Assembly: GCF_001940225.2 (NCBI RefSeq)
Contig: NZ_CP135164.1
Coordinates: forward strand, 2,480,001-2,544,000
From: Roseburia sp. 499
Lineage (GTDB): Bacteria > Bacillota > Clostridia > Lachnospirales > Lachnospiraceae
DNA: 64,000 nucleotides
Direction: 5' to 3'
Notes under the pieces: generated by a model
Told to the model about the DNA's origin: nothing
Databases searched by the model: none
What the model saw: only the letters and a program-made list of their open reading frames with translations
Position numbers and translations under genes: made by a program
Part shown: positions 46,090 through 55,462 of the stretch, piece by piece
Layout: every line of letters starts with the position of its first letter
How positions within the stretch are numbered: the stretch's first letter is position 1

Positions 46090-47601
46090 TTAACTATGAT
46101 ATTTTGCAAATTCCTGTACTCTTTTCAGTACTTCATTTAACAAATCCTGTGCCTTTTCTGTCTCAGTCTGATTCTGCTTACTTCGTTCTTCTGCTTCCTG
46201 AGCGCTTGCTGATACTTCTTCGCTGGTTGCAGACAACTGACTGATATTTTCAATAATTACATCATTCGATTCTACCAGATTTTCAATCTTCTTATCAATA
46301 TCTGCTACTCTCTGTGTTAATGTATCTACATTATCACGAATCATATTAAATCCATCTGATGCATTCTCAATCATACTATTCTGCTCATTCATAGCATCGA
46401 TTGAACTCTGAACTACATCTGTTGCATTCTGCGCATCTACATTCAACTCATCAATAATACCTGATATCTTCTCTGTAGACTGTCTTGTCTGTTCTGCCAA
46501 TTCTCGAATCTGATCTGCTACTACTGCGAAACCTTTTCCTGCTTCTCCTGCTCTCGCACTTTCAATTGAAGCATTTAATGCTAACAAATTGGTCTGACTG
46601 GATATAGAAAAGATAACTTCTGTAATCTGTTGAACTTCCTTTGCCTTTTCCTGAAGCTGTGCCATAGATTCTGCCACATGAGAGTTTGTCTCTCCAATTT
46701 TCTCAGCACTTTCACGCATATTGCGCATCACTTCCATACTTTCTTCTATCATCTTAGCAGAACTTGCAGCTGCTTCTACCATTACCTTAGCATTTTCTGC
46801 TGTCTCTCCTATTGCTTCACGAATCTGAGCAGTCATATTTGTCTGTTCCTGTACACTTTCTGCTGTTACCTGCGTACTTACAGAGATTTCCTGTATGGAA
46901 CTATGTACAACATCAGAAGAAGTCCTTACATTTTCTACCAACTGGTCTGTCTCTTCTACTTCATCCTTTACTGTTTTTGAAATACGAAGGATATCCTCTA
47001 ACATCAACTCCTGACGTTTCTTTTCATCCTGCATGGTATACATAGCATCATGGTCAAACTTCTTTGCTGTGGCAGAAGTAATATAAATAACGCCTAAAAC
47101 AATAATTGCTACTACAATACTAGTAATTGCATTGGCGTCTCCTAGCAAATAGCCCGTAATTCCCCATATCACAGCACGCACCAAGGTAACTACTCCAGTA
47201 GTTCCATACATAAAATTATTAAACTTTTTGTCATAATACAGAATACTGGTCATAAACAATGGATACACATAACTTGTCACCAAAATATTGGTTCCTGTCA
47301 CCATAAGATAAGTCCAGCCAATCAAATAAGTTGCCAATACGATATAACGCAACTTCTCATTGCTCCGGTTCATTTTGTACAATACCCAATTGATAATAAT
47401 ACCAATAATTAAAATAACCATTGGCACTATGCCCATCTTTCCATAAGCTGTAGCAGAAACAAAAGTCTGGATAAATAACGCAAATATCAATAATGCTTCT
47501 ACTATGGTCGCCACAAGAAGCAGTATCCTATTTGCCCTTGCTACTCGATTACTCTTGTCACTATACTTACGAACTTTTACATGAAATTCTTCCTTTTCCA
47601 T
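46090..47601 (-). CDS. Methyl-accepting chemotaxis-like protein with six membrane segments
   Basis: A 503-residue protein whose N-terminal ~185 residues hold about six hydrophobic segments with short loops, in place of the usual two-segment ectodomain layout. No HAMP domain is evident. The signalling domain follows, with the tip '[20 protein letters not shown]' near residue 350. It likely senses something within or at the membrane rather than a soluble ligand. It lies directly upstream of purE. An extended -10-like element (TGCTAGAAT) lies upstream near 47640. Confidence 0.9.
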   Translation of the reverse strand: MEKEEFHVKVRKYSDKSNRVARANRILLLVATIVEALLIFALFIQTFVSATAYGKMGIVPMVILIIGIIINWVLYKMNRSNEKLRYIVLATYLIGWTYLMVTGTNILVTSYVYPLFMTSILYYDKKFNNFMYGTTGVVTLVRAVIWGITGYLLGDANAITSIVVAIIVLGVIYITSATAKKFDHDAMYTMQDEKKRQELMLEDILRISKTVKDEVEETDQLVENVRTSSDVVHSSIQEISVSTQVTAESVQEQTNMTAQIREAIGETAENAKVMVEAAASSAKMIEESMEVMRNMRESAEKIGETNSHVAESMAQLQEKAKEVQQITEVIFSISSQTNLLALNASIESARAGEAGKGFAVVADQIRELAEQTRQSTEKISGIIDELNVDAQNATDVVQSSIDAMNEQNSMIENASDGFNMIRDNVDTLTQRVADIDKKIENLVESNDVIIENISQLSATSEEVSASAQEAEERSKQNQTETEKAQDLLNEVLKRVQEFAKYHS

Positions 47602-47701
47602 ATAACTGCCTCCTTCGTTATTATCACTACTTATCTCTCATTCTAGCACATTATTCTGAAAAATAAAATATATTTCAATAATATTTGAATAATAACTTTT
47701 C

Positions 47702-49777
47702 CTATTTTTCTAATGGTATATTCAGTTCTTCTGTTCCCGGAACTACAAATCTTCCATCCTGAATAATGTCTACTGTAGTACCATCCTTGCGAATTACCGT
47801 AATATTGTCAAGCTCGTCATATGGAATTGTAATATCTGTATGGCAGTTAAAATATGCCTTTTCTACATCCTCCTTACGTTTTGCTGAAACCTCATTCTCT
47901 CGTGCGATAATTTCTTTTCCATCCGGATTAAATACAGCAGTATCTTCTGCCCAGCTGTAACAGGTATCTCCTACTGCAAAATGCGGTCCTGTTTTTTCAG
48001 CAATCAGAATTGGCAGTTTGTCCTGAATCTGATATTCAATTCCCATCTTATATGCTGTCGTGTTTGTTCCGATTGCAAACTCTCCCATTGGAAGACTATC
48101 ATGGTGCATCAATAGATTTTCTTTCAAAAATTTCTGATTTTCTTCTTCCGTTGCAAAATTCTTACAAGTATAAGAAGTAATCATTCCGTCCTTAAAATCC
48201 AGCGCCAGATCTAAATACTTCAATCCATTCAAATATACCTGTGTTACATGAAGGTGTCCATTGGTTCCTTTCAGTACCGGAGATGTAAACACTTCACCTA
48301 CCGGGATATTTACATCTGCCACACAGTTTTCAAAAGCAGTTTCCTTTTCCGGATTCTTCAATGGATGAATTGCAACTGTCAAGTCCGTCTTATTTTCACC
48401 TTTTCCTGTAATATGCACATATTCTGCTTCATCCAATACGTCAATTATTTTCTGCTGCATGTTCTGATACAGCTTATAATCCAATGTATTAATTTCCACT
48501 GTTTTTGCAAATATCTCTTCAAACTCCGTTCCAATCTCCGGTATTGGATAAGCAATGATAGTGAAACTTCGTTCTTCCCCATGAATATATTCATTTGTAA
48601 TCTGACTTCCCATATTCGCAGCATACACATTCAATTTCTGCTGTTTCTCATTGTACTGGTAAGCCGCAGGATTAGTCTTTGGTTCAAATCCCGCTTCTCC
48701 AAACACCTCTACTACCGCCGGACCGGCATACCATGCTGCATCTTCCTTCCGGCTCTCATAAGCATTTCTCATGATTTCTAAACGCCGTTCTACCAATGCC
48801 TTATCTAAATACATGGCTTTGTCTGCCTTATGATCATATAAATATTGACGGTTCGGCTGTGTACTTGCTACTGAAAAAGTTCCATTATCCCTTCCGGTAT
48901 AAGAAAACTCTTCTATTCTTGGTACCACTGGTTTTAATCCCATCTTTGCAAAATTCTGAACTGCTGCACGCATCATCCGTTCAAATCCAATATTATACCG
49001 CAAATCTACATACTTTTTCTTTGACAAATCCTTTCCTGTTACCTCAAATCCAATGCGATATCCTTCTGTATAAGTGTCTGCCATGGACTGAATCTTTTCT
49101 TCCGAAAGCGAATTCAAAAACTCTGCTGTTTTTATCTCATTTTCTGTAATGTAAGAACCATAACGATAGAGATAAGTCAAGTCGTTCAAATCACTGTTCA
49201 TAATAATTCCGGTAGCAAAATCTAACTCTGAACAGGTCATTGCTAATATATTCATCTCCAAAAACAACTCGCCGTAATCATGATAGAACCAATATATAAT
49301 CTGCTGTATCTCTTTTTCTTCCGGAAGTTCTTCTGTCTCAAAGCAATTGTAAATTTCTACCAGAAGTTCACTGAAAATTGTAATTTCATATATTCTGCCC
49401 TGATATGCACAGCTGATTAGGGAACGAATATCAGCATAAAGAGCACTAAACATCTTTCCAAAAGTCTCTCCCAACATCTTCTCTGCAAATGCCGGATTAG
49501 CATAACTCTTTTCATAATTTTCCGGTAAAATTTCTTGATATAACTCCCTATTTATCTTCTGCCACTCTTCCAGGGTTCTGTTCTCTGCCCGACCACCGGT
49601 AAGTTCTTCCTCTTCTTTTCTTATTGTCTGTAAAAACAATGCCACTTGTCGGAAATAATCTCGAAATGGCTGTGCCACCGTTTCCTCTGTTTCTATCTGT
49701 TCTACCCGTTCCATCACCAACGGGTAACGTTCTTCTACTTCTTCCCGATATGGTTTAAAAACTTCCTGATAACTCAT
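47702..49777 (-). CDS. M29-family aminopeptidase with a long N-terminal extension
   Basis: A 691-residue protein. The C-terminal ~450 residues match the M29 metallo-aminopeptidases (AmpS/PepS/aminopeptidase T): the segments 'DVNIPVGEVFTSPV', 'MGEFAIGTNTTAYKMG' and 'TGPHFAVGDTCYSW' supply the expected metal-ligand Glu and His residues. Typical members have about 370-410 residues; here about 230 extra, mostly helical and Glu-rich residues precede the core. The extension has no family I recognise. No signal peptide is present, so it is cytoplasmic. It lies downstream of the small membrane-protein genes on the same strand with a 17-base gap. Confidence 0.85.
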   Translation of the reverse strand: MSYQEVFKPYREEVEERYPLVMERVEQIETEETVAQPFRDYFRQVALFLQTIRKEEEELTGGRAENRTLEEWQKINRELYQEILPENYEKSYANPAFAEKMLGETFGKMFSALYADIRSLISCAYQGRIYEITIFSELLVEIYNCFETEELPEEKEIQQIIYWFYHDYGELFLEMNILAMTCSELDFATGIIMNSDLNDLTYLYRYGSYITENEIKTAEFLNSLSEEKIQSMADTYTEGYRIGFEVTGKDLSKKKYVDLRYNIGFERMMRAAVQNFAKMGLKPVVPRIEEFSYTGRDNGTFSVASTQPNRQYLYDHKADKAMYLDKALVERRLEIMRNAYESRKEDAAWYAGPAVVEVFGEAGFEPKTNPAAYQYNEKQQKLNVYAANMGSQITNEYIHGEERSFTIIAYPIPEIGTEFEEIFAKTVEINTLDYKLYQNMQQKIIDVLDEAEYVHITGKGENKTDLTVAIHPLKNPEKETAFENCVADVNIPVGEVFTSPVLKGTNGHLHVTQVYLNGLKYLDLALDFKDGMITSYTCKNFATEEENQKFLKENLLMHHDSLPMGEFAIGTNTTAYKMGIEYQIQDKLPILIAEKTGPHFAVGDTCYSWAEDTAVFNPDGKEIIARENEVSAKRKEDVEKAYFNCHTDITIPYDELDNITVIRKDGTTVDIIQDGRFVVPGTEELNIPLEK

Positions 49778-49794
49778 GATAAATCCTCACTTCT

Positions 49795-50121
49795 CTAAAT
49801 TAAAAATCCTGTTATATACACTGCAAGCCACCCTAAAAAGGCCACTGCGGAAAAAAAGGTTCCCACCCCTGGGAAAATCTTGTAACTATCTTCTTCTCTT
49901 AAACTTCTGATTCCTTCCACCAATGCAACCAACGACAACATGAAGGAAAAAATTCCTCCACTTCCTATATAGACACTGGCATTTCCACCGTTCCGAAAGG
50001 AAATAACTATCATAAAAATACCCACAACAATGGAAATCAATGCGATTCCAAGAGACCGCATTCCCCGCTTGGAATGAGTTTTTTCGGTAAATTTATAGCT
50101 GGTTCTCTTTTTTCTTCTCAT
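49795..50121 (-). CDS. DUF6142-like small membrane protein
   Basis: A 108-residue protein with a basic N-terminus ('MRRKKRTSYKFTEKTHSKRG') and three hydrophobic segments. The pattern fits DUF6142, a family I know from Lachnospiraceae with no assigned function. It overlaps the VanZ-family gene by 29 bases and precedes the M29 peptidase gene, so it may be cotranscribed with both. Confidence 0.75.
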   Translation of the reverse strand: MRRKKRTSYKFTEKTHSKRGMRSLGIALISIVVGIFMIVISFRNGGNASVYIGSGGIFSFMLSLVALVEGIRSLREEDSYKIFPGVGTFFSAVAFLGWLAVYITGFLI

Positions 50122-50575
50122 GATGTTTTCTCCTAATATAGTTTAATCCTGTAAAAATCAAATATCCTAAAATTCCGCCAATTGTATTCAATAATAAATC
50201 ATCTACATCAAAGCTTCCTACCTTCGATACCAGCTGAAGTGTTTCTACAATCAGGCTGAATTCAAAGCTGAAAAATACCGTATACAAAAAAGACCGACAC
50301 TTACGATGCATCACCGGAAGAAAAAAACCAAAAGGAACAAATGCTACTACATTTCCTACCAGATTCAGCATTACCGGCAAAATCCCAAGTGTTGTTCGAT
50401 AATGCCAAAAGCGCCCGATCTCCTTAAACAGAACCAGATTATAATGATAGGTACGTCCTTCAAAAGTACGTCCTGTACTTTCTGCAAAAAATAAAAAATA
50501 AATTAAACAAATAATATAGACTCCGAACATGACTTTACTGCATGTCCGGAGTATCTTTCTGTAATCCTGCTTCAA
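50093..50575 (-). CDS. VanZ-family membrane protein
   Basis: A 160-residue protein with four to five membrane segments and the VanZ-like elements 'NLVGNVVAFVPFGFFLP' and 'FEFSLIVETLQL...FDVDDLLLNTIGGILGY'. VanZ itself lowers teicoplanin sensitivity; most relatives have unknown roles. It lies 11 bases after a 50-residue membrane protein and overlaps the DUF6142 gene. There is no vancomycin-resistance cluster here, so resistance should not be inferred. Confidence 0.88.
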   Translation of the reverse strand: MKQDYRKILRTCSKVMFGVYIICLIYFLFFAESTGRTFEGRTYHYNLVLFKEIGRFWHYRTTLGILPVMLNLVGNVVAFVPFGFFLPVMHRKCRSFLYTVFFSFEFSLIVETLQLVSKVGSFDVDDLLLNTIGGILGYLIFTGLNYIRRKHHEKKKENQL

Positions 50576-50586
50576 TTTTCCAACCC

Positions 50587-50739
50587 TTAAAATATAATTT
50601 CAGATTTCTTTCTTAACAGTCTTCCACCATTGATAATAGATAACACTCCACATACTACTCCACTGATTAATATTACAATCCCGATTGCAATACTTCCTAC
50701 ACCGGTTGCATTCATTGTTTTATATGTCTTTTCATTCAT
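50587..50739 (-). CDS. Small single-pass membrane protein
   Basis: A 50-residue protein with one hydrophobic segment (about residues 14-37) and a basic C-terminal tail ('GGRLLRKKSEIIF'). ATG 50739 has AGGAGG with good spacing, which supports it as real; the longer frame to 50784 overlaps pyrE. It begins ten bases after the pyrE stop and precedes the VanZ gene by 11 bases, so it is probably part of the pyr transcript. Function unknown. Confidence 0.7.
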   Translation of the reverse strand: MNEKTYKTMNATGVGSIAIGIVILISGVVCGVLSIINGGRLLRKKSEIIF

Positions 50740-50749
50740 GGTCTGCCTC

Positions 50750-51427
50750 CTATTTCGCACCATATTGTGCGTAATACTGATCAATTGCTTCCTTCATGTT
50801 ATCATCAATATATATGTTTCCCTTGTATGGCTTATTATATAAATATTCTACTACATCCTGCATAGTCACAATAGCATTTGTTTCAAAACCATACAATTCC
50901 TTAATTTCCTCTAACGCAGACTTTTCGCCCTTTCCACGTTCCAGACGGTTTAAAGATACCATCAGTCCCTTAATCTCAATATTTGCCTGAGCACGAATAA
51001 TCGGTACCGTCTCATCCATAGACTTTCCGGAGGTAGTAACATCTTCGATAATCACTACACGGTCTCCATCCTTAAGTTCACTTCCTAAGAGGATTCCCTT
51101 ATCTGCCCCGTGATCCTTCACTTCTTTACGATTAGAACAGTAGCGGATTTCTTTTCCATACAAGTTACTATATGCAATAGCAGTAGCTACTCCTATCGGA
51201 ATTCCCTTATATGCCGGTCCAAACAATACATCAAAATCATCTCCGTAATGTTCATGAATTGCTTTCGCATAATATTCACCCAATTTACGAAGCTGTGTTC
51301 CTGTTACATAAGCTCCTGCATTCATAAAAAACGGGGATTTTCTTCCACTTTTCAAAACAAATTCTCCGAATTTTAATACTTCACTGTCTACCATAAATTC
51401 GATAAATTCCTGTTTGTATGCTTCCAT
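50750..51427 (-). CDS. pyrE: Orotate phosphoribosyltransferase
   Basis: PyrE adds the PRPP ribose phosphate to orotate, giving OMP. The 225-residue protein has the PRPP-binding motif 'VVIIEDVTTSGKS' near residue 125 and 'FGPAYKGIPIG'. The second ATG (51427) is preferred because the first directly abuts the GAGGA element. It is the last biosynthetic gene of pyrCFKDE, 19 bases after pyrD. Confidence 0.97.
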   Translation of the reverse strand: MEAYKQEFIEFMVDSEVLKFGEFVLKSGRKSPFFMNAGAYVTGTQLRKLGEYYAKAIHEHYGDDFDVLFGPAYKGIPIGVATAIAYSNLYGKEIRYCSNRKEVKDHGADKGILLGSELKDGDRVVIIEDVTTSGKSMDETVPIIRAQANIEIKGLMVSLNRLERGKGEKSALEEIKELYGFETNAIVTMQDVVEYLYNKPYKGNIYIDDNMKEAIDQYYAQYGAK

Positions 51428-51446
51428 TTTCATTCCTCTTTTCTCT

Positions 51447-52349
51447 TTATCTTACTGCTCCAATCAGCTCGTTAATATCTGCTATTCCATTCTGTTCCAT
51501 GTAGTTTTGAATTCCTTCCACAATTTCCATTGTTGCCATAGGATTATGGAAGTTGGCAGTTCCTACAGACACTGCTGTTGCTCCTGCAAGAATCATCTCG
51601 AGTGCATCCTCTGCTGTTGCAATACCTCCCATTCCAATAATCGGAATCTTCACTGCCTGCGCGGTCTGATACACCATTCGCACAGCCACCGGATGAATTG
51701 CAGGACCGGATAACCCTCCGGTCTTATTTGCTACTGCAAAGGTTCTTCTATTTACATCAATCTTCATTCCTGTAATTGTATTGATTAAGGACAACACATC
51801 TGCGCCGCCTGCTTCTGCTGCCTTTGCCATTTCTGTAATATCTGTTACATTCGGACTCAATTTCATAATGACTGGCTGCTTTGCATACTTTTTCACTTCT
51901 TTTGTAATCGCTTCTATTGCCTTTGGATTCTGTCCAAAAGCAATTCCGCCTTCCTTTACATTCGGACATGAAATATTAATTTCTAACATATCTACCGGCT
52001 GGTCCGCCAAACGTTCTACCACTTCGCAATAATCCTCTGTTGTTCTACCGCATACATTTACAATAATCTTTGTATCATATTTTTTCAGGAAAGGAATATC
52101 TCTCTGCACAAATACATCGATTCCCGGATTTTGAAGTCCTACTGCATTTATCATTCCACCATAGGTCTCAGCAATTCTTGGAGTAGGATTTCCCTCCCAC
52201 GGAACATTTGCAACTCCTTTTGTCACTACGGCTCCTAATTTATTCAAATCTACAAATTCTGAAAATTCTTCTCCTGAACCAAAGGTTCCAGATGCTGTCA
52301 TAACGGGATTTTTTAATGTAACACCCGCAAGATTTACTTTTGTGTTCAT
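51447..52349 (-). CDS. pyrD: Dihydroorotate dehydrogenase B, catalytic subunit
   Basis: Class 1B enzyme oxidising dihydroorotate to orotate with FMN, handing electrons to PyrK and NAD+. The 300-residue protein has 'LKNPVMTASGTFGSG', the active-site segment 'INISCPNVKEGG' with catalytic Cys, and 'IIGMGGIATAEDALE'. It abuts or overlaps the pyrK stop by one base. The NAD-dependent two-subunit form suits an anaerobe. Confidence 0.97.
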   Translation of the reverse strand: MNTKVNLAGVTLKNPVMTASGTFGSGEEFSEFVDLNKLGAVVTKGVANVPWEGNPTPRIAETYGGMINAVGLQNPGIDVFVQRDIPFLKKYDTKIIVNVCGRTTEDYCEVVERLADQPVDMLEINISCPNVKEGGIAFGQNPKAIEAITKEVKKYAKQPVIMKLSPNVTDITEMAKAAEAGGADVLSLINTITGMKIDVNRRTFAVANKTGGLSGPAIHPVAVRMVYQTAQAVKIPIIGMGGIATAEDALEMILAGATAVSVGTANFHNPMATMEIVEGIQNYMEQNGIADINELIGAVR

Positions 52350-53116
52350 TAAAGTTCCACCTCCTCAGCACGAAATACCGGTCCCTCTTTGCAGACACGT
52401 TTATTGTTTACATGGGAATGGCTATCTTTTTCTTTGGACTTACATACACATGCAAGACAAGCTCCGATTCCACATGCCATTTTCTCTTCTAAAGACAACC
52501 AACATTCAATTCCATTTTCCATGGCATATTCTTTAATTGCCTTAAGCATTGGTGTCGGACCACAAGCATAAATAATCTCCGCATCCAAACCGTTTTCCCG
52601 AATAGCATCTAAGACATTTCCTTCTGTACCATAGCTTCCGTCCTCCGTTGCTACATACATATCACCCAGTCCTTTAAATTCTTCCTGTAAAAACAAGGTG
52701 TCACGATATCCCAGCACCATCTGCTTTTCACAGTTTAACTGTTTTGCCAATTCTACCATAGGAGGAATTCCGATTCCGCCACCAATTAAAAATGCCTTCT
52801 TTTCCTTTAATGGGAATCCGTTTCCTAGTGGTCCTACAATTTCAATAATATCTCCGGTAGACAAATTAGAAAATTCTTCTGTTCCTTTTCCCGCTACCCT
52901 GTATACGATACGCAATGCATTATCCTTTTTATCTATCTCACAGATACTAATAGGACGTGGCAGCATACGGCTTCCATCATGACAATACAAAGAGATGAAC
53001 TGTCCCGGCTTTGCTTTTCCCGCAATCTGCTCTGTTTTCAGCCACATACTATAAATTCCATAAGAAATCTCTTCTTGGCGAATAATGACCGCCTGTTCTT
53101 TAAACTTCTCTGCCAT
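52349..53116 (-). CDS. pyrK: Dihydroorotate dehydrogenase B, electron-transfer subunit
   Basis: PyrK carries FAD and a [2Fe-2S] cluster and passes electrons from PyrD to NAD+. The 255-residue protein has the FAD-binding 'RMLPRPISI', the NAD-binding 'LIGGGIGIPPMVEL' and the C-terminal cluster site 'CGIGACLACVC' near residues 222-232. A final conserved cysteine follows at about 244. Immediately upstream of pyrD. Confidence 0.97.
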   Translation of the reverse strand: MAEKFKEQAVIIRQEEISYGIYSMWLKTEQIAGKAKPGQFISLYCHDGSRMLPRPISICEIDKKDNALRIVYRVAGKGTEEFSNLSTGDIIEIVGPLGNGFPLKEKKAFLIGGGIGIPPMVELAKQLNCEKQMVLGYRDTLFLQEEFKGLGDMYVATEDGSYGTEGNVLDAIRENGLDAEIIYACGPTPMLKAIKEYAMENGIECWLSLEEKMACGIGACLACVCKSKEKDSHSHVNNKRVCKEGPVFRAEEVEL

Positions 53117-53125
53117 ATCTTTCTC

Positions 53126-54061
53126 CTATCTTATACCTGCTTTTTTCAAAGCACCATCAATATCTGCCACCATTGCCTCTACCGCTGCTCTGGAAGCCTC
53201 TCCAAAATGCTCTGCGCCAAACTTCGCATAAGCTTCCTGCTTATAGGCTGCAATAATTCCTCTGGAAGAATTTACGATTGCACCCAATCCATCTTCATTG
53301 AAAAATGGTACTAAATCTTCTGCCGTTCCACCCTGTGCTCCATATCCCGGCACCAGAATAAAGCTCTTTGGCATAATTTTACGAACAACACGTCCCATTT
53401 CCGGATAGGTGGCACCAACGACAGCTCCAATATAACTGTAAGAATCACCCATACACTCAGCGCCCCATTCAGCTACCTTTTCACCTACATGCTCATATAA
53501 CGGTCTTCCATCAATAAGTCTGTCCTGAAACTCTCCACTAGACGGATTAGAAGTCTTTACTAAGATAAACATGCCCTTCTTCTCTTCCTTACAAACATCT
53601 AAAAAAGGCTTAATTCCATCTGTTCCAAGGTATGGATTTACTGTAACAAAATCTTCTTGAAACGGACTATATGTCTTAGTTCCTACGGTTACTTTTCCAA
53701 TATGACCGGTTGCATATGCTGCAGAAGTAGAACCAATATCTCCTCGCTTAATATCTCCAATTACTACTAAATCCTTTTCATGACAATACTCTACTGTTTT
53801 TAAAAAGGCATTCATTCCCGGTACACCAAACTGCTCATACATGGCAATCTGTGGTTTGACTGCAGGTATCAGGTCATAAATATTATCAATAATTTCTTTA
53901 TTATACTGCCAGATTGCTTCTGCTGCACCTTCCAAGGTCTCTCCATACTCCGTAAAAGCCTTCTTCTGAATATGCTCCGGAATATAATTCATCATTGGGT
54001 CTAGCCCAACTACGATTGGCGCATTGGTCGCCTGAATTTTTTTTACTAATTTGTTAATCAT
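53126..54061 (-). CDS. pyrF: Orotidine-5'-phosphate decarboxylase (long type)
   Basis: PyrF decarboxylates OMP to UMP. At 311 residues it is the longer, type 2 family rather than the ~240-residue Bacillus form. The catalytic motif 'VIGDIKRGDIGSTSAAYA' and 'LVPGYGAQGG' are present. It lies nine bases before pyrK and 24 after pyrC. Confidence 0.96.
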   Translation of the reverse strand: MINKLVKKIQATNAPIVVGLDPMMNYIPEHIQKKAFTEYGETLEGAAEAIWQYNKEIIDNIYDLIPAVKPQIAMYEQFGVPGMNAFLKTVEYCHEKDLVVIGDIKRGDIGSTSAAYATGHIGKVTVGTKTYSPFQEDFVTVNPYLGTDGIKPFLDVCKEEKKGMFILVKTSNPSSGEFQDRLIDGRPLYEHVGEKVAEWGAECMGDSYSYIGAVVGATYPEMGRVVRKIMPKSFILVPGYGAQGGTAEDLVPFFNEDGLGAIVNSSRGIIAAYKQEAYAKFGAEHFGEASRAAVEAMVADIDGALKKAGIR

Positions 54062-54085
54062 TTTCTATTTCCTCCATGACCTTGT

Positions 54086-55363
54086 TTATTTATTCTCGTA
54101 TACAACCTGTCCCGCTACAATCGTCGCCTGAACTTCTCCCTTTACCTTCTTTCCTGCAAACGGAGTGTTTTTACTCTTAGACCAGAAGTTTTCCGGGTCA
54201 ATCTTATATTCCTTTTTCGCATCAAACACTACTAAGTCTGCCACTTTTCCTTCTTCTACGACACCCTTATCCAATCCTAAAATCTTTGCCGGATTATAAC
54301 TCATTTTCTCAGCCATCTGCATCATGGTAAGATAACCCTTATCCACAAGTTCTGTCATAGTAAGCGCTGCAGCAGTCTCTAATCCTACTATTCCAAATGG
54401 TGCATGTTTAATTCCTACTCCCTTCTCAATTGCAGTATGTGGAGCATGATCTGTGGAAATGACATCCATAATGTCTTCCTTCAATCCTTCTTTTAATGCT
54501 TCCACATCTTCTTTTGTTCTAAGAGGAGGATTCATTTTATAGTTTGCATCATCTTCCTTAATATCACTACTTGTCAACGTAAAGTGATGCGGACACACCT
54601 CCGCTGTCACTCGCACACCCTCTTGCTTTGCAAGTTTTACCATTTTCACACTAGACTTAGTAGAGCAATGACATAAATGCAATGCTGCTCCGGTTTCCTT
54701 TGACAGCATAATATCTCTTGCAATAATAATATCTTCTACCGAATTGGCGATTCCCGGAAAATTCATCTTTTCCATTGCTTCATCTGCATTTACTACTCCA
54801 CCATTCACCAAATTAATGTCTTCACAATGTGCCAACACCGGAATATCATACTTCACGGCAAGTGTCATAGCTTCGCGATAAAGCTGTGCATTCATAACAG
54901 ACTTTCCGTCTTCACTAATTGCCGGAATTCCTGCTTCTACCATTCCCTCAATATCAGCAAGTTCTGTTCCACGCTGTCCTACAGTAACAGCTCCTGACTG
55001 AAGTACATTTACAATTGCCACATCCTCTGCCTTGTGATGTACATAGTTCACCACATCCGCATTGTCTACCGCCGGTTTCGTGTTAGGCATTGCCACAATT
55101 GTGGTAAATCCACCATGTGCCGCTGCTCTTGCTCCGGTCTCTACCGTTTCCTTCTCTTCCTGTCCCGGATCTCTTAAATGTACATGCATATCAATAAAAC
55201 CAGGCATAACAAAACAACCGGTAGCATCTATTACCTTATCTGCCTTTACACTCTGTTTCTCAGCTATCTTCTTGATGATTCCATCTTCTACCAGAACATC
55301 TGCCTTTTGCTGTGTTTTATCTCCTGGATTAATCACTGTTCCATTTTTTATTAAAAGTAACAT
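54086..55363 (-). CDS. pyrC: Dihydroorotase
   Basis: PyrC closes carbamoyl-aspartate to dihydroorotate. The 425-residue class I protein has the zinc motif 'DMHVHLRDPGQEEKET', 'LAHCED', and 'DVISTDHAPH'. ATG 55363 with GAAAGGG upstream is chosen over the in-frame 55396. It heads pyrCFKDE; pyrB and the carbamoyl-phosphate synthetase genes are not in the window. The leader is only about 55 bases, too short for a classical PyrR attenuator. Confidence 0.96.
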   Translation of the reverse strand: MLLLIKNGTVINPGDKTQQKADVLVEDGIIKKIAEKQSVKADKVIDATGCFVMPGFIDMHVHLRDPGQEEKETVETGARAAAHGGFTTIVAMPNTKPAVDNADVVNYVHHKAEDVAIVNVLQSGAVTVGQRGTELADIEGMVEAGIPAISEDGKSVMNAQLYREAMTLAVKYDIPVLAHCEDINLVNGGVVNADEAMEKMNFPGIANSVEDIIIARDIMLSKETGAALHLCHCSTKSSVKMVKLAKQEGVRVTAEVCPHHFTLTSSDIKEDDANYKMNPPLRTKEDVEALKEGLKEDIMDVISTDHAPHTAIEKGVGIKHAPFGIVGLETAAALTMTELVDKGYLTMMQMAEKMSYNPAKILGLDKGVVEEGKVADLVVFDAKKEYKIDPENFWSKSKNTPFAGKKVKGEVQATIVAGQVVYENK

Positions 55364-55424
55364 ATAACAAACCCTTTCTATCCCAAAATTCCCCACCTGC
55401 CATTTGGCACAGTAAGCTAATCAT

Positions 55425-55453
55425 ATTTTAGCACAGAAAAAAAGGAGGGGCAA
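55425..55453 (-). promoter_or_regulatory. Probable pyr operon promoter nested in the upstream terminator
   Basis: TTGCCC (55448-55453), 17 bases, TAAAAT (55425-55430). The -35 box falls in the loop and 3' arm of the terminator of the DUF1653 gene and the T-run forms part of the spacer. Confidence 0.55.
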
Positions 55454-55462
55454 CCTCCTTTT
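55436..55462 (-). terminator. Terminator of the DUF1653 gene
   Basis: AAAAGGAGG, a short loop, then CCTCC and seven T's on the minus strand, overlapping the stop codon region. Confidence 0.8.

Noticed and set aside
50093-50575. Glycopeptide-resistance gene vanZ
   Set aside because: The protein is only VanZ-like and has no vanHAX or vanRS neighbours; resistance cannot be inferred.
55364-55425. PyrR attenuator ahead of pyrC
   Set aside because: The predicted leader is only about 55 bases and contains no antiterminator/terminator pair.
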